Assembly: GCF_022376295.1 (NCBI RefSeq)
Contig: NZ_CP060140.1
Coordinates: 3,104,356 to 3,168,355, forward strand
Source: Nodularia sphaerocarpa UHCC 0038
GTDB taxonomy: Bacteria; Cyanobacteriota; Cyanobacteriia; Cyanobacteriales; Nostocaceae
Direction of reading: 5' to 3'
Length of the DNA stretch: 64,000 bases
Below, piece after piece: positions 35,991-44,894 of this stretch. Below the pieces are notes generated by a model. That model ran no database searches. It saw only the letters and a list, made by a program, of their open reading frames with translations, and was not told where the DNA came from. Numbering within the stretch: the first letter of the stretch is position 1; every line of letters starts with the position of its first letter. Position numbers and translations under genes: made by a program.

Positions 35991-38255
35991 ATGCGTTTAT
36001 CTCCCGTATGGGTAGCAGTGGTAGCAATTGCAGCGCCATTAGGCGGCACGCTCAGTGCAAATGCCCAAACCCTTAATAGTTCCGAACAAACAGCAGAGGT
36101 TGTCATACCTGAGATTAATCAAGCAATTCGAGCAAGTGAAAGTTTAGAACTTCACTCCAACTCCACAGAGGTTGAGTCTGTTGTCACACTTTCCCCAGTT
36201 AAATCAGCCCAGAAGACAAAATCAGATGTCATAATTCCCAGCTTGACAACGCCGAAAGTTGATCAAACTGCGGAGAAAAACGCAATTTTTCTCACCCAAG
36301 AGTCTAATTCTGTTCCAGACATTGTACCCCCAGTAATTAGCCAAGCGCTACCCTCACCAACGCCTGAAACTACTCCAAATCTGGAAAATTTCAATACTCC
36401 CAACCCCACCCCCAATGCCGAGGAACCTCGCGTACTGGTATCAGAAGTAGTTATCAGACCGGAGACAGGACAACTAACACCGGAACTGGAAAGCCAAATT
36501 TATAGAGTCATTCGTACCCAAGCCGGTCGAACAACAACCCGTTCTCAACTGCAAGAAGATATTAACGCCATCTTTGCGACTGGCTTCTTCGCCAATGTTC
36601 AGGCAGTGCCGGAAGATACACCCTTGGGTGTGCGGTTGAGCTTTATCGTCCAGCCCAACCCCGTGCTGACTAAGGTAGAAGTGCAAGCCAATCCTGGAAC
36701 TAATGTTCCCTCTGTGCTACCTGCTAGTACGGTGGATGAAGTCTTTCGCGAACAATATGGTCAAGTTCTCAACCTGCGGGAATTGCAAGAAGGGATCAAG
36801 AAGTTAACCGCGAACTATCAAGAAAAAGGTTACGTACTAGCAAACGTGATTGGCTCGCCACAAATCGCGGAAAATGGGGTTGTGACTCTGCAAGTAGCCG
36901 AAGGGGTAGTGGAAAATCTCAAAGTCCGGTTCCGCGATCGCGAAGGTCAGCAGACAGACGAGAAGGGAGAACCAATTCGAGGTCGGACAAAAGAGTATAT
37001 AATCACGCGAGAACTGGAATTAAAGCCAGGACAAGTATTTAACCGCGACATAGTACAAAGAGACTTACAAAGGGTATTTGGACTAGGGCTATTTGAAGAT
37101 GTAAATGTCTCCCTTGACCCTGGTACAGACCCTAGTAAAGTCGATGTCGTGGTGAATGTAGCCGAACGTACTACTGGTTCCATTGCGGCTGGAGCCGGGT
37201 TTAGTTCTGCCAGTGGACTATTTGGGACTGTGAGTTATCAGCAGCAAAACCTGGGAGGAAGAAACCAAAACCTGGGAGCAGAAGTACAGGTGGGACAACG
37301 GGAACTGCTGTTTGATCTCCGGTTTACAGATCCCTGGATCGCTGGTGATCCTTACAAAACTTCTTATACAGCCAATCTGTTTCGCCGCAGTTCCATTTCC
37401 TTGATTTTTGATGGACAAGATGGTGATATTAGGACATTTCAACCAGAGGAGACAGATGGCGATCGCCCCCGTGTTCTCCGACTAGGTGGTGGTGTTACCT
37501 TTAACCGTCCCCTATCTCCCAATCCCTATAAAAGATCAGAATGGACGGCTTCAGCCGGATTGCAGTATCAACGAATTTCAGCCCGTGATGCCGATGGTAA
37601 TATCACACCAGAAGGAGCCGTGTTCCAGGATGAAGTACCCGGAGAAAGAGTCCCCCTGAGCTTCTCAGGTCAAGGTGAAGATGATTTACTGCTATTACAA
37701 GTAGGCGCACAGCGCGACCTGCGTAACAACCCCTTACAACCAACGGGAGGTTCCTTTCTGCGCCTTGGGGTCGATCAGTCCGTACCAGTAGGACTAGGTA
37801 ACATTTTTCTGACGAGAGTCAGAGGTAACTATAGCCAATACTTACCCGTTAGTTTTACTAACTTCGCCCCAGGACCACAAACCCTAGCTTTTAACCTGCA
37901 AGGAGGTACAGTACTGGGTGACTTACCTCCCTATGAAGCTTTTACCCTTGGCGGTAGCAACTCGGTTCGGGGTTACGAAGAAGGAGCATTAACCAGTGGA
38001 CGCAGTTACGTACAAGCATCTGTTGAATATCGCTTCCCCGTCTTCTCAGTAGTTAGCGGCGCACTGTTTTTTGATGTCGGTAGTGATCTCGGAACCACAA
38101 CTAGACCGGCTGAAGTATTAAACAAAAACGGTAGTGGCTACGGCTATGGACTCGGAGTGCGTGTACAATCCCCACTAGGCCCCATTCGCATTGACTACGG
38201 CATTAACGATGACGGCGATAGTCGCATCAATTTTGGCATTGGTGAAAGATTTTAA
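35991..38255 (+). CDS. Omp85/BamA-type outer membrane assembly factor
   Basis: This 754-aa protein inserts β-barrel proteins into the outer membrane and is related to plastid Toc75. A signal peptide (MRLSPVWVAVVAIAAPLGG, cut after ANA) is followed by a Pro/Thr-rich linker. Three POTRA domains lie at about 145-430 (VVIRPETGQL, VEVQANPGTN, LELKPGQVFNRD). A C-terminal β-barrel contains GGSNSVRGYEEG, whose VRGY is the conserved L6 loop motif, and ends in Phe (IGERF) as outer-membrane barrels do. ATG 35991 is chosen; GTG 35970 would extend the signal's basic region by seven residues. The lipid A genes follow. Confidence 0.93.
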   Translation: MRLSPVWVAVVAIAAPLGGTLSANAQTLNSSEQTAEVVIPEINQAIRASESLELHSNSTEVESVVTLSPVKSAQKTKSDVIIPSLTTPKVDQTAEKNAIFLTQESNSVPDIVPPVISQALPSPTPETTPNLENFNTPNPTPNAEEPRVLVSEVVIRPETGQLTPELESQIYRVIRTQAGRTTTRSQLQEDINAIFATGFFANVQAVPEDTPLGVRLSFIVQPNPVLTKVEVQANPGTNVPSVLPASTVDEVFREQYGQVLNLRELQEGIKKLTANYQEKGYVLANVIGSPQIAENGVVTLQVAEGVVENLKVRFRDREGQQTDEKGEPIRGRTKEYIITRELELKPGQVFNRDIVQRDLQRVFGLGLFEDVNVSLDPGTDPSKVDVVVNVAERTTGSIAAGAGFSSASGLFGTVSYQQQNLGGRNQNLGAEVQVGQRELLFDLRFTDPWIAGDPYKTSYTANLFRRSSISLIFDGQDGDIRTFQPEETDGDRPRVLRLGGGVTFNRPLSPNPYKRSEWTASAGLQYQRISARDADGNITPEGAVFQDEVPGERVPLSFSGQGEDDLLLLQVGAQRDLRNNPLQPTGGSFLRLGVDQSVPVGLGNIFLTRVRGNYSQYLPVSFTNFAPGPQTLAFNLQGGTVLGDLPPYEAFTLGGSNSVRGYEEGALTSGRSYVQASVEYRFPVFSVVSGALFFDVGSDLGTTTRPAEVLNKNGSGYGYGLGVRVQSPLGPIRIDYGINDDGDSRINFGIGERF

Positions 38256-38330
38256 TTGGTCATTAGTCATTAGTCATTAGTCATTAGTCATTGGTCATTA
38301 GTCATTGGTCATTGGTCATTGGTCATTAGT
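38256..38330. repeat. STRR: TAGTCAT/TGGTCAT heptamers
   Basis: About ten tandem heptamers begin one base after the omp85 stop. The following 38333-38377 also has a TTGACTTTTGACTTCTGAC-type simple repeat. Confidence 0.88.
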
Positions 38331-38490
38331 GGCGGAACTTGTGACTTTTGACTTCTGACTTTTGATTTTTGACTTTCCGCGCCGGGGTGCTAGGTACTTG
38401 CTAATTGTCACATTTGCCTGAATACTGTTTCCATAAAGGGTTGTTGGCAAAACTTCAGATGAATCATACAAATCAAAATATATTAATTTT

Positions 38491-39330
38491 TTGCTCATGC
38501 AACAGCACACCATAGCAGGGGAAATCACCCAAGCTGGAGTGGGACTGCATAGTGGTGTCATTACCAATGTACGAATATTACCCTCTGAACCAAATAGTGG
38601 ACGCTACTTTGTTCGGGTAGATTTACCAGATTTACCAATCATTCCCGCCCAAGTTGCAGCAGTCAATCAGACTCTGCTCTCCACTCAATTAGGTAAGGGT
38701 GAAGCCTGCATTCGCACAGTAGAGCATCTCTTAGCAGCACTTGTGGGAATGTCGGTGGATAACGCCCGCATTGAAATTGATGGTTCGGAAGTCCCACTGT
38801 TAGACGGTTCTGCACAGGTTTGGACTGACAGTATTACTGAAGTTGGCTTAGTCTCACAACCCATTAGTAACCCAGTTCCTTTGGTGGTGAAAGAGCCAAT
38901 CTGGATCTATGACAATGATGCTTTTGCTTGCGCCCTCCCAGCATCAACAACCCGTTTTAGTTACGAAATTGATTTTGAACTATCGGCTATTGGTAATCAA
39001 TGGCACAGTTGGTCACTGAGTGGCAGTTTTGCCCAAGAAATTGCGCCGGCTCGTACTTTTGGTTTACTGCACCAAATTGAACATTTACAAAAAACTGGGT
39101 TAATTAAAGGTGGTAGCCTGGATAATGCCCTGGTTTTTGGAGCTGAAGGTTTGGTAAATCCACCATTAAGATTTGAAAATGAACCAGTTCGTCATAAAAT
39201 ATTAGATTTAGTAGGAGATTTGAGTTTACTGGGAACTTTTCCGCAAGCTCATTTTTTAGCATATAAAGCCAGCCACAATTTACACATTCAACTGGCGCGG
39301 AAAATTTTAGAATTGCAGGCTAAAGTCTAA
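38491..39330 (+). CDS. lpxC: UDP-3-O-acyl-N-acetylglucosamine deacetylase
   Basis: This 279-aa zinc enzyme removes the acetyl group from UDP-3-O-acyl-GlcNAc, the committed step of lipid A synthesis. GVGLHSG, VEHLLAALVG (His zinc ligand), and PVRHKILDLVGDLSLLG with the His and Asp ligands identify it. The length is somewhat shorter than in E. coli, as usual for cyanobacteria. It heads the lpxC-fabZ-lpxA-lpxB cluster. Confidence 0.95.
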   Translation: MLMQQHTIAGEITQAGVGLHSGVITNVRILPSEPNSGRYFVRVDLPDLPIIPAQVAAVNQTLLSTQLGKGEACIRTVEHLLAALVGMSVDNARIEIDGSEVPLLDGSAQVWTDSITEVGLVSQPISNPVPLVVKEPIWIYDNDAFACALPASTTRFSYEIDFELSAIGNQWHSWSLSGSFAQEIAPARTFGLLHQIEHLQKTGLIKGGSLDNALVFGAEGLVNPPLRFENEPVRHKILDLVGDLSLLGTFPQAHFLAYKASHNLHIQLARKILELQAKV

Positions 39331-39399
39331 AATCTCAATTCTTTACAGATTTTCACACCAGCCTACTTAATTTATCAATGAAAAATCAACATACCGCTA

Positions 39400-39909
39400 A
39401 TGGCAATCGTTACTGAAGTGAATAGTCCCGATACTACTGTATCTACATCTACCGCCGAAGAGATTACTGAAATTAAAACCACATTTTCATCGACAGAAAT
39501 TCAGAAATTGCTTCCCCACCGTTATCCATTTTTACTTGTAGATAAAATCATTGACTATGTGCCAGGAAAACTGGCTGTAGGCGTGAAAAACGTCACGGTC
39601 AACGAACCCCAGTTTACTGGACATTTCCCAGAACAACCACTGATGCCAGGAGTGCTAATTGTTGAGGCGATGGCACAGGTGGGGGGTATTATTCTCAAGC
39701 AACAGCCTGAGTTTGGAGATGGACTATTCGTTTTTGCTGGTATCGATAAAGTGCGCTTTCGCCGCCAAGTCGTTCCAGGAGATCAGCTAGTGATGACAGT
39801 GGAACTGTTGTGGATAAAGCAACGTCGTTTCAGTAAAATGCAAGCCCGTGCTGAGGTTGACGGTCAACTTGCTGCTGAAGGCGAATTAATGTTTTCTCTG
39901 ATTAACTAA
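39400..39909 (+). CDS. fabZ: 3-hydroxyacyl-ACP dehydratase FabZ
   Basis: This 169-aa hot-dog-fold dehydratase of fatty acid synthesis controls the supply of 3-hydroxyacyl-ACP that LpxA uses. LLPHRYPFLLVDKI carries the catalytic His and HFPEQPLMPGVLIVEAMAQ the Glu helix. An N-terminal extension of about 30 residues rich in Ser/Thr precedes the conserved core. It lies between lpxC and lpxA as in other bacteria. Confidence 0.95.
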   Translation: MAIVTEVNSPDTTVSTSTAEEITEIKTTFSSTEIQKLLPHRYPFLLVDKIIDYVPGKLAVGVKNVTVNEPQFTGHFPEQPLMPGVLIVEAMAQVGGIILKQQPEFGDGLFVFAGIDKVRFRRQVVPGDQLVMTVELLWIKQRRFSKMQARAEVDGQLAAEGELMFSLIN

Positions 39910-40069
39910 TAATTTGCTGTGGTGGTGGATAAAGCCGTGATTTACTTTGAACTTAGACCTCAAAAATAAGCATAACAGTAAAAAAACATCCACAACAGCA
40001 TTTGATAATTTCTAGATTTTCGTCGCCCTCACACATAACTTGCTTGACTCGACACTTTCGGCTACTGAT

Positions 40070-40099
40070 TGTAGAGACACGTTTGATCGCGTCTCTACA
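40070..40099. repeat. Palindromic hairpin repeat (TGTAGAGACG family)
   Basis: Arms starting TGTAGAGAC and ending GTCTCTACA form an almost perfect 30-base palindrome with a one-base difference. It lies in the fabZ-lpxA gap, 15 bp before the lpxA ribosome binding site. Confidence 0.8.
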
Positions 40100-40125
40100 T
40101 TTAAAAAAGTTATGGAGATTAACCC

Positions 40126-40944
40126 TTGAAGACGCTTATTCATCCAACTGCTGTAATTCATCCTAAATCGGAACTCCACCCTACAGTACAAGTCGGTGCC
40201 TATGCTGTGATTGGCGCTCATGTCAAAGTCGGCATGGAAACAATTATTGGCGCTCATGTCGTGCTAGAAGGGCCTTGTGAGATTGGGGCGCGAAATCAAA
40301 TTTTTCCAGGCGCTGCTATCGGTATGGAACCCCAGGATCTCAAGTTTGTGGGAGAACCGACTTGGGTCAAAATTGGTGACAATAACTTGATTCGTGAGTA
40401 TGTCACTATTAACCGCGCTACTGGTGCTGGTGAAGCTACGATAATTGGCAACAATAACCTTTTAATGGCTTATGTACACGTAGCTCATAATTGCATAATT
40501 GAAGACAGTGTAATTATTCCTAACTCCGTAGCTTTGGCTGGTCATGTCCACATAGAGTCACGGGCGAGGCTAGGGGGAGTTTTGGGTGTGCATCAATTTG
40601 TACGCATTGGTCAACACGCAATGGTCGGGGGTATGGCACGTATTGACCGGGATGTGCCTCCTTATATGTTGGTGGAGGGAAATCCAGCACGGGTGAGAAC
40701 CCTGAATTTAGTGGGACTGAAACGTTCTGGGATGAGTTCAAGCGACTTGCAAGTTCTCAAAAAAGCGTTTCGGATTCTCTATCGGTCTGGCTTAAGTTTT
40801 AAGGAGGCTTTGGAACAGCTCGAACAACTGGGCGAAACTGAACAATTGCAATACCTGCGTCGTTTTTTGCGCCTTTCTCAAATGTCTGGAAGACGTGGTT
40901 TAATTCCAGGAAGGAAAAAATCAGGCGCAAGTGATGAGTCTTAA
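40126..40944 (+). CDS. lpxA: UDP-N-acetylglucosamine acyltransferase
   Basis: This 272-aa enzyme adds a 3-hydroxyacyl chain to UDP-GlcNAc, the first step of lipid A synthesis. The left-handed β-helix is visible as repeated hexapeptides (IHPTAVIHPKSELHPTVQVGAYAVIG), with VYVHVAHNCIIED-type catalytic-His region (AYVHVAHNC) and GMARIDRDVPPYMLVEGNPARV. The start is TTG, supported by GGAG at 40114-40117 with eight bases of spacing; the TTG codes the residue before Lys-Thr-Leu-Ile-His. It is followed by lpxB. Confidence 0.95.
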   Translation: MKTLIHPTAVIHPKSELHPTVQVGAYAVIGAHVKVGMETIIGAHVVLEGPCEIGARNQIFPGAAIGMEPQDLKFVGEPTWVKIGDNNLIREYVTINRATGAGEATIIGNNNLLMAYVHVAHNCIIEDSVIIPNSVALAGHVHIESRARLGGVLGVHQFVRIGQHAMVGGMARIDRDVPPYMLVEGNPARVRTLNLVGLKRSGMSSSDLQVLKKAFRILYRSGLSFKEALEQLEQLGETEQLQYLRRFLRLSQMSGRRGLIPGRKKSGASDES

Positions 40945-40950
40945 ATTATC

Positions 40951-40982
40951 TGTGTGAAGACGCGATTAATCGCGTCTCTACA
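40951..40982. repeat. Palindromic hairpin repeat (TGTAGAGACG family)
   Basis: GAAGACGCGATTAATCGCGTCTCT with flanks TGTGT and ACA is a further family copy, with a perfect AGACGCGATTAATCGCGTCT core. It fills most of the lpxA-lpxB gap. Confidence 0.8.
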
Positions 40983-41017
40983 AGAAGTTGTTAAATCTTA
41001 GTTTTTAGTAATATCAA

Positions 41018-42184
41018 ATGCGGATATTTATCAGCACTGGCGAGGTATCTGGCGATTTGCAAGGTTCATTGCTGATTACAGCTATCCAGCGTCGAGCTGC
41101 TGCGGCTAATTTGCAATTAGAAATTGTGGCGCTGGGTGGGGAAAAAATGGCAGCAGCCGGAGCCACTATTTTGGGTAAAACCAGTGGTATTGGCTCGATG
41201 GGTTTGATAGAATCTCTGCCTTATATTTTCCCTACTCTTCAGGTACAACGGCAAGCGATCGCCTTTCTTAAAGAAAATCCCCCTGATTTAGTGGTACTAA
41301 TTGATTACATGGGGCCAAACTTGGGTATTGGCACTTATATGCAAAAGCATTTACCACAAGTACCAGTGGTTTATTACATCGCTCCCCAAGAGTGGGCTTG
41401 GTCAATGGGTTTGCGTAATACATCCCGAATTGTCGGTTTTACAGATAAACTCTTGGCTATTTTTCCCGAAGAAGCCCGTTATTTTCGCGAGAACGGCGCA
41501 CAAGTTAGCTGGGTGGGTCATCCCCTTGTTGACCGGATGCAAGATGCTCCCAGTCGCTCAGTAGCCCGCGCTCAATTGCAAATTCCACCAGACCAAAAGG
41601 CGATCGCACTGCTTCCCGCTTCTCGCCGTCAAGAGCTAAAATATCTTTTACCGGTGATTTTTGCAGCTGCTCAAACGATTCAAGCTAAATTACCAGAAGT
41701 CCATTTTTGGATTCCCCTGTCGTTAGAAGTTTACAGAGAGCCAATCGAAGCCGCAATTCAAAGTTATGGTTTGCGGGCGACTGTTTTATCTGGTCAACAA
41801 AAAGAAGTTTTTGCCGCAGCTGATTTTGCTATCAGTAAATCTGGTACGGTTAATCTGGAACTGGCTTTATTAAATGTGCCGCAAGTTGTGGTTTACCGCC
41901 TCAATCCCATTACTGTTTGGATTGCTCGGAAAATTCTGAAAGGGTCTATAGTGTTTGCTTCGCCACCTAATTTAGTGGTAATGAGGGCAATTATACCGGA
42001 GTTATTACAAGAGCAAGCCACAGCAGAGAATATTATTCAAGCATCGATGGAATTACTGCTAAATTCTGAGCGTAGAGCGCAAACTTTGGCTGATTATGCC
42101 GAAATGCGGCTGCTTTTGGGGGAAGTGGGAGTATGCGATCGCGCTGCTGAAGAAATTTTGCAAATGCTACCAGCAAAAGTGTAG
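41018..42184 (+). CDS. lpxB: Lipid A disaccharide synthase
   Basis: This 388-aa GT-B glycosyltransferase condenses UDP-2,3-diacylglucosamine with lipid X. MRIFISTGEVSGDLQGSLL, GIGSMGLIESLPYI, VLIDYMGPNLGI, YYIAPQEWAWS and ALLPASRRQELKYLLPVI are all LpxB motifs, and SKSGTVNLELAL is the C-terminal donor-binding loop. It ends the lipid A cluster; the next gene, a DNA methyltransferase, starts 48 bp later but is unrelated. Confidence 0.95.
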   Translation: MRIFISTGEVSGDLQGSLLITAIQRRAAAANLQLEIVALGGEKMAAAGATILGKTSGIGSMGLIESLPYIFPTLQVQRQAIAFLKENPPDLVVLIDYMGPNLGIGTYMQKHLPQVPVVYYIAPQEWAWSMGLRNTSRIVGFTDKLLAIFPEEARYFRENGAQVSWVGHPLVDRMQDAPSRSVARAQLQIPPDQKAIALLPASRRQELKYLLPVIFAAAQTIQAKLPEVHFWIPLSLEVYREPIEAAIQSYGLRATVLSGQQKEVFAAADFAISKSGTVNLELALLNVPQVVVYRLNPITVWIARKILKGSIVFASPPNLVVMRAIIPELLQEQATAENIIQASMELLLNSERRAQTLADYAEMRLLLGEVGVCDRAAEEILQMLPAKV

Positions 42185-42232
42185 ATTTTAATTGAGGTAA
42201 GTGATTCAAATTCAGGTCAGTTTAAAGGTGTC

Positions 42233-43549
42233 ATGGCTCATATAGAAAAAAAAACCCAAAAACGACCTATCGCCGTCGATTTATTTGCTGGTGCTGGTGG
42301 GATGAGCCTGGGCTTTGAACAAGCTGGCTTTGATGTACTTGCATCTGTAGAAATAGACCCCATACACTGTGCGACACACGAGTTTAATTTTCCTTTTTGG
42401 AGCGTTTTGTGCAAGCCTGTTGAAGAAACTACCAGTCAAGAGATTAGACAAAATTCATCAATTGGCGATCGCGAAATTGATGTAGTATTTGGTGGTCCCC
42501 CATGTCAAGGCTTTTCCTTAATAGGTAAACGTTGTTTCGACGACCCTAGAAACGCTCTGGTATTTCATTATATTAGATTAGTATTAGAACTACAGCCCAA
42601 ATTTTTTGTTATTGAAAACGTCAAAGGAATGACGGCTGGAAAACATCAAGAATTTATTGCAGAAATAATTAATGAATTTGAAAGCAATGGTTACAAAGTC
42701 CGCCAAAAATATCAAGTTTTAAATGCGGCTCATTTTGGAGTTCCACAAAATCGGGAAAGATTATTTATTCTGGGTTGTCGTAATGACTTAGAATTACCAA
42801 ATTACCCAGAGCCAATTACTCAACCTGCTAAACAAAATAAATCTGCACTTGCTTCAGAACTGACCTTAACTCCTACGGTTTGGGATGCACTTCAAGACTT
42901 ACCCGAAATAGAAAAATATAGCGACTTATATCAACGTGATTGGGTAGTTACAGATTTTGGTAAGCCCAGTGATTATAGTCGGCTACTTCGTGGGCTTGGT
43001 TCTAAAAATAATGATTATTCATATCAACGTCAGTATGACTCTAGAATCCTGACATCGAGTTTAAGAACAAAGCATAATTTAGAATCTATTACCAGATTTG
43101 CAGCTACACCTTGTGGTACAACGGAAAAAATCAGCCGCTTCCATAAACTTAATCCTAAAGGGATTTGTAATACTCTCAGAGCCGGAACTCCCAGTAATCG
43201 AGGCGCTTTTACTTCCCCTAGACCTATACATCCCTTTATACCCAGATGTATTACTGTGCGTGAAGCAGCGCGTTTACATTCCTATCCAGATTGGTTTAGA
43301 TTCCATGTCACAAAATGGCATGGATTTCGACAAATAGGAAATTCTGTTCCTCCTTTATTAGCCAAAGCCGTAGCCTTAGAAATCATTAAATCTTTAGATA
43401 TAAAGTTAGATGAATCCGCAACAATCAAATATTTAGGAGATGATAGTTTACTAAGTCTTGACATGACACAAGCAGCTAAATACTTTCAAGTAAATCCCCA
43501 TACTATAGAGCCTAGAGTCAGAAAATCAAATATAGCGCTTTCCACCTAA
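42233..43549 (+). CDS. DNA cytosine-C5 methyltransferase, orphan
   Basis: This 438-aa DNA methyltransferase adds a methyl group to C5 of cytosine. Motif I is DLFAGAGGMSLGFEQAG, motif IV is GGPPCQGFS with nucleophile Cys91, motif VI is ENVKG, motif VIII is QNRERLF and motif X is GNSVPPLLA. The target-recognition region is about 200-330. The last 30 residues carry an extra helix-turn-helix-like piece (MTQAAKYFQVNPHTIEPRV, about 411-430). No restriction enzyme gene is adjacent, so it is an orphan enzyme. The sequence resembles cyanobacterial methylases that modify CGATCG, the HIP1 core, but that specificity is a guess from memory. Confidence 0.9.
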   Translation: MAHIEKKTQKRPIAVDLFAGAGGMSLGFEQAGFDVLASVEIDPIHCATHEFNFPFWSVLCKPVEETTSQEIRQNSSIGDREIDVVFGGPPCQGFSLIGKRCFDDPRNALVFHYIRLVLELQPKFFVIENVKGMTAGKHQEFIAEIINEFESNGYKVRQKYQVLNAAHFGVPQNRERLFILGCRNDLELPNYPEPITQPAKQNKSALASELTLTPTVWDALQDLPEIEKYSDLYQRDWVVTDFGKPSDYSRLLRGLGSKNNDYSYQRQYDSRILTSSLRTKHNLESITRFAATPCGTTEKISRFHKLNPKGICNTLRAGTPSNRGAFTSPRPIHPFIPRCITVREAARLHSYPDWFRFHVTKWHGFRQIGNSVPPLLAKAVALEIIKSLDIKLDESATIKYLGDDSLLSLDMTQAAKYFQVNPHTIEPRVRKSNIALST

Positions 43550-43559
43550 ATCGGTACTA

Positions 43560-43837
43560 CAAGAATTATTCGACCACAGATAAACACAGATAAACACAGA
43601 TAATATACTACCAAAAAACTTAAAAATTCAGCCTAGACTTTTAGTTTGTCTGAGGGCGCTATATTGATTTTCGCCATCAATGCTAATGTTACTGGATTTA
43701 GAAGATTTAAAAAATCTCGCCTTTACTAACATAATTTTGGGTATAGCATTTCCTAGTCTGGTGACGTAAGCATTCATTTGTATTCATTTGTCTTCATCTG
43801 TGTTCATCTGTGTTTATCTGTGGTCGAATAATTCTTG
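43560..43837. mobile_element. Small element with perfect 32-bp inverted repeats
   Basis: Bases 43560-43591 and 43806-43837 are exact reverse complements over 32 bases (outer end CAAGAATTATTCGACC). They enclose 214 bp holding an Rpn gene fragment (43633-43719) and ATTCATTTGT/TTCATCTGTG tandem repeats. The right end abuts the stop codon of the neighbouring Rpn gene. It looks like a small non-autonomous element or a repeat-mediated duplication scar. Confidence 0.65.
43633..43719 (-). pseudogene. Fragment of an Rpn family (transposase/nuclease) gene
   Basis: On the minus strand 28 codons, beginning RDFLNLLNPVTLALMAKINI and ending in TAG, match residues of the adjacent Rpn protein (RDFLSRPNPVASALMAKMNI), with several changes. 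It is a leftover of a second copy, not an intact gene. Confidence 0.85.
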
Positions 43838-43839
43838 CT

Positions 43840-44778
43840 TTACCTCATTGAGGTGCGAATCGCTATATTATCCAACCAATTGCGTAAATCCTGAACTGTT
43901 GAAAAATCCCATAACTCCTCAGCTAAACTTTCCACAAGATCCAAGTCATAAGACCTAATACGACTTTCTAATTCCCGGTCAATTTCTCCCAACTTGCGCT
44001 TAATTTGACGGATAATCAAATCTTTCTCCCGTTCCATACCTTGTTCAATACCTTGCTCAATACCTTGTCTCATCCAACTGGTAACAATTTGCATAACTTC
44101 CTCCTGTTCTTGTGGCTCTAATAACCCCAATTCCGACTTAAATGCTATTTCTTCCTGCTGATTTAAACTTAAATACGTATCAATAAACCCAGAAATTAAC
44201 TGCATTTTAGCTGGGTTTAATTTTAATGTTACCAACAACCGTAAACATTCAGCTTTGACTTTTGGTCTATCTGCTGGGGCTATATTCATTTTAGCCATCA
44301 ATGCTGATGCTACTGGATTTGGACGACTTAAAAAATCTCGCCAGTTATATTGATTTAACTGAATTACTCGATAATTAAACTCTAATACCTGGAAATCTGG
44401 GAATCCTACTTGGTATTGATTGACTGCTGCTTTCTTGGGGCGGTCGTATGAGAAAATGACTATGGGATATATTGGTAAATTAAATTTTTCGTGTAATCGG
44501 GCAAAATAACGAAACATTCGCCGATTAAAGTTGGCTTTGGCTGTGGATTCGTTTTCAATGTGAATCAAAAAATAAGCTGATTTGTGAGCAAATTTGACTT
44601 GCGCGACTAAATCAGTTTCGTATTGTTTACCTTCTGTGACATCAGTAAATAGTTCTTTATCTAGAAATTTTACTGATTCTGGTTCTATATATTCTCTGAG
44701 TTCGGGGAAAAATAACTCGATAAATTCTAGAAAGAAGTTCGAGATTAATTCTTTAAATAAGCGGTCATGGTCTATAAT
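43840..44778 (-). pseudogene. Rpn/PD-(D/E)XK transposase-like gene without a normal start codon
   Basis: The frame encodes a full-length Rpn-type protein (about 312 aa): DHDRLFKELISNFFLEFIELF at the N-terminus, a nuclease core with YETDLVAQVKF and HIENESTAK, and a C-terminal helical region with a GIEQGIEQGME repeat and a DUF4351-like end. Relatives begin MIDHDRLF. Here the matching codons are ATT ATA GAC CAT (ATT at 44776-44778), and no ATG, GTG or TTG occurs between this point and an upstream in-frame stop near 44850. Initiation may use ATT, or the gene is silent. A TTG at 44568 is in frame but cuts off the nuclease N-terminus. Confidence 0.75.
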
Positions 44779-44894
44779 TCTATCACACTTTTTCTCAAAG
44801 ATTATGGCGATGCATCTCCAGTAACTGAATTTTGGGTATAAAAGCCTGATGTAATCTTATTTCTACTTTAGTTCCTGGAGGCGATCGCTAAAAA

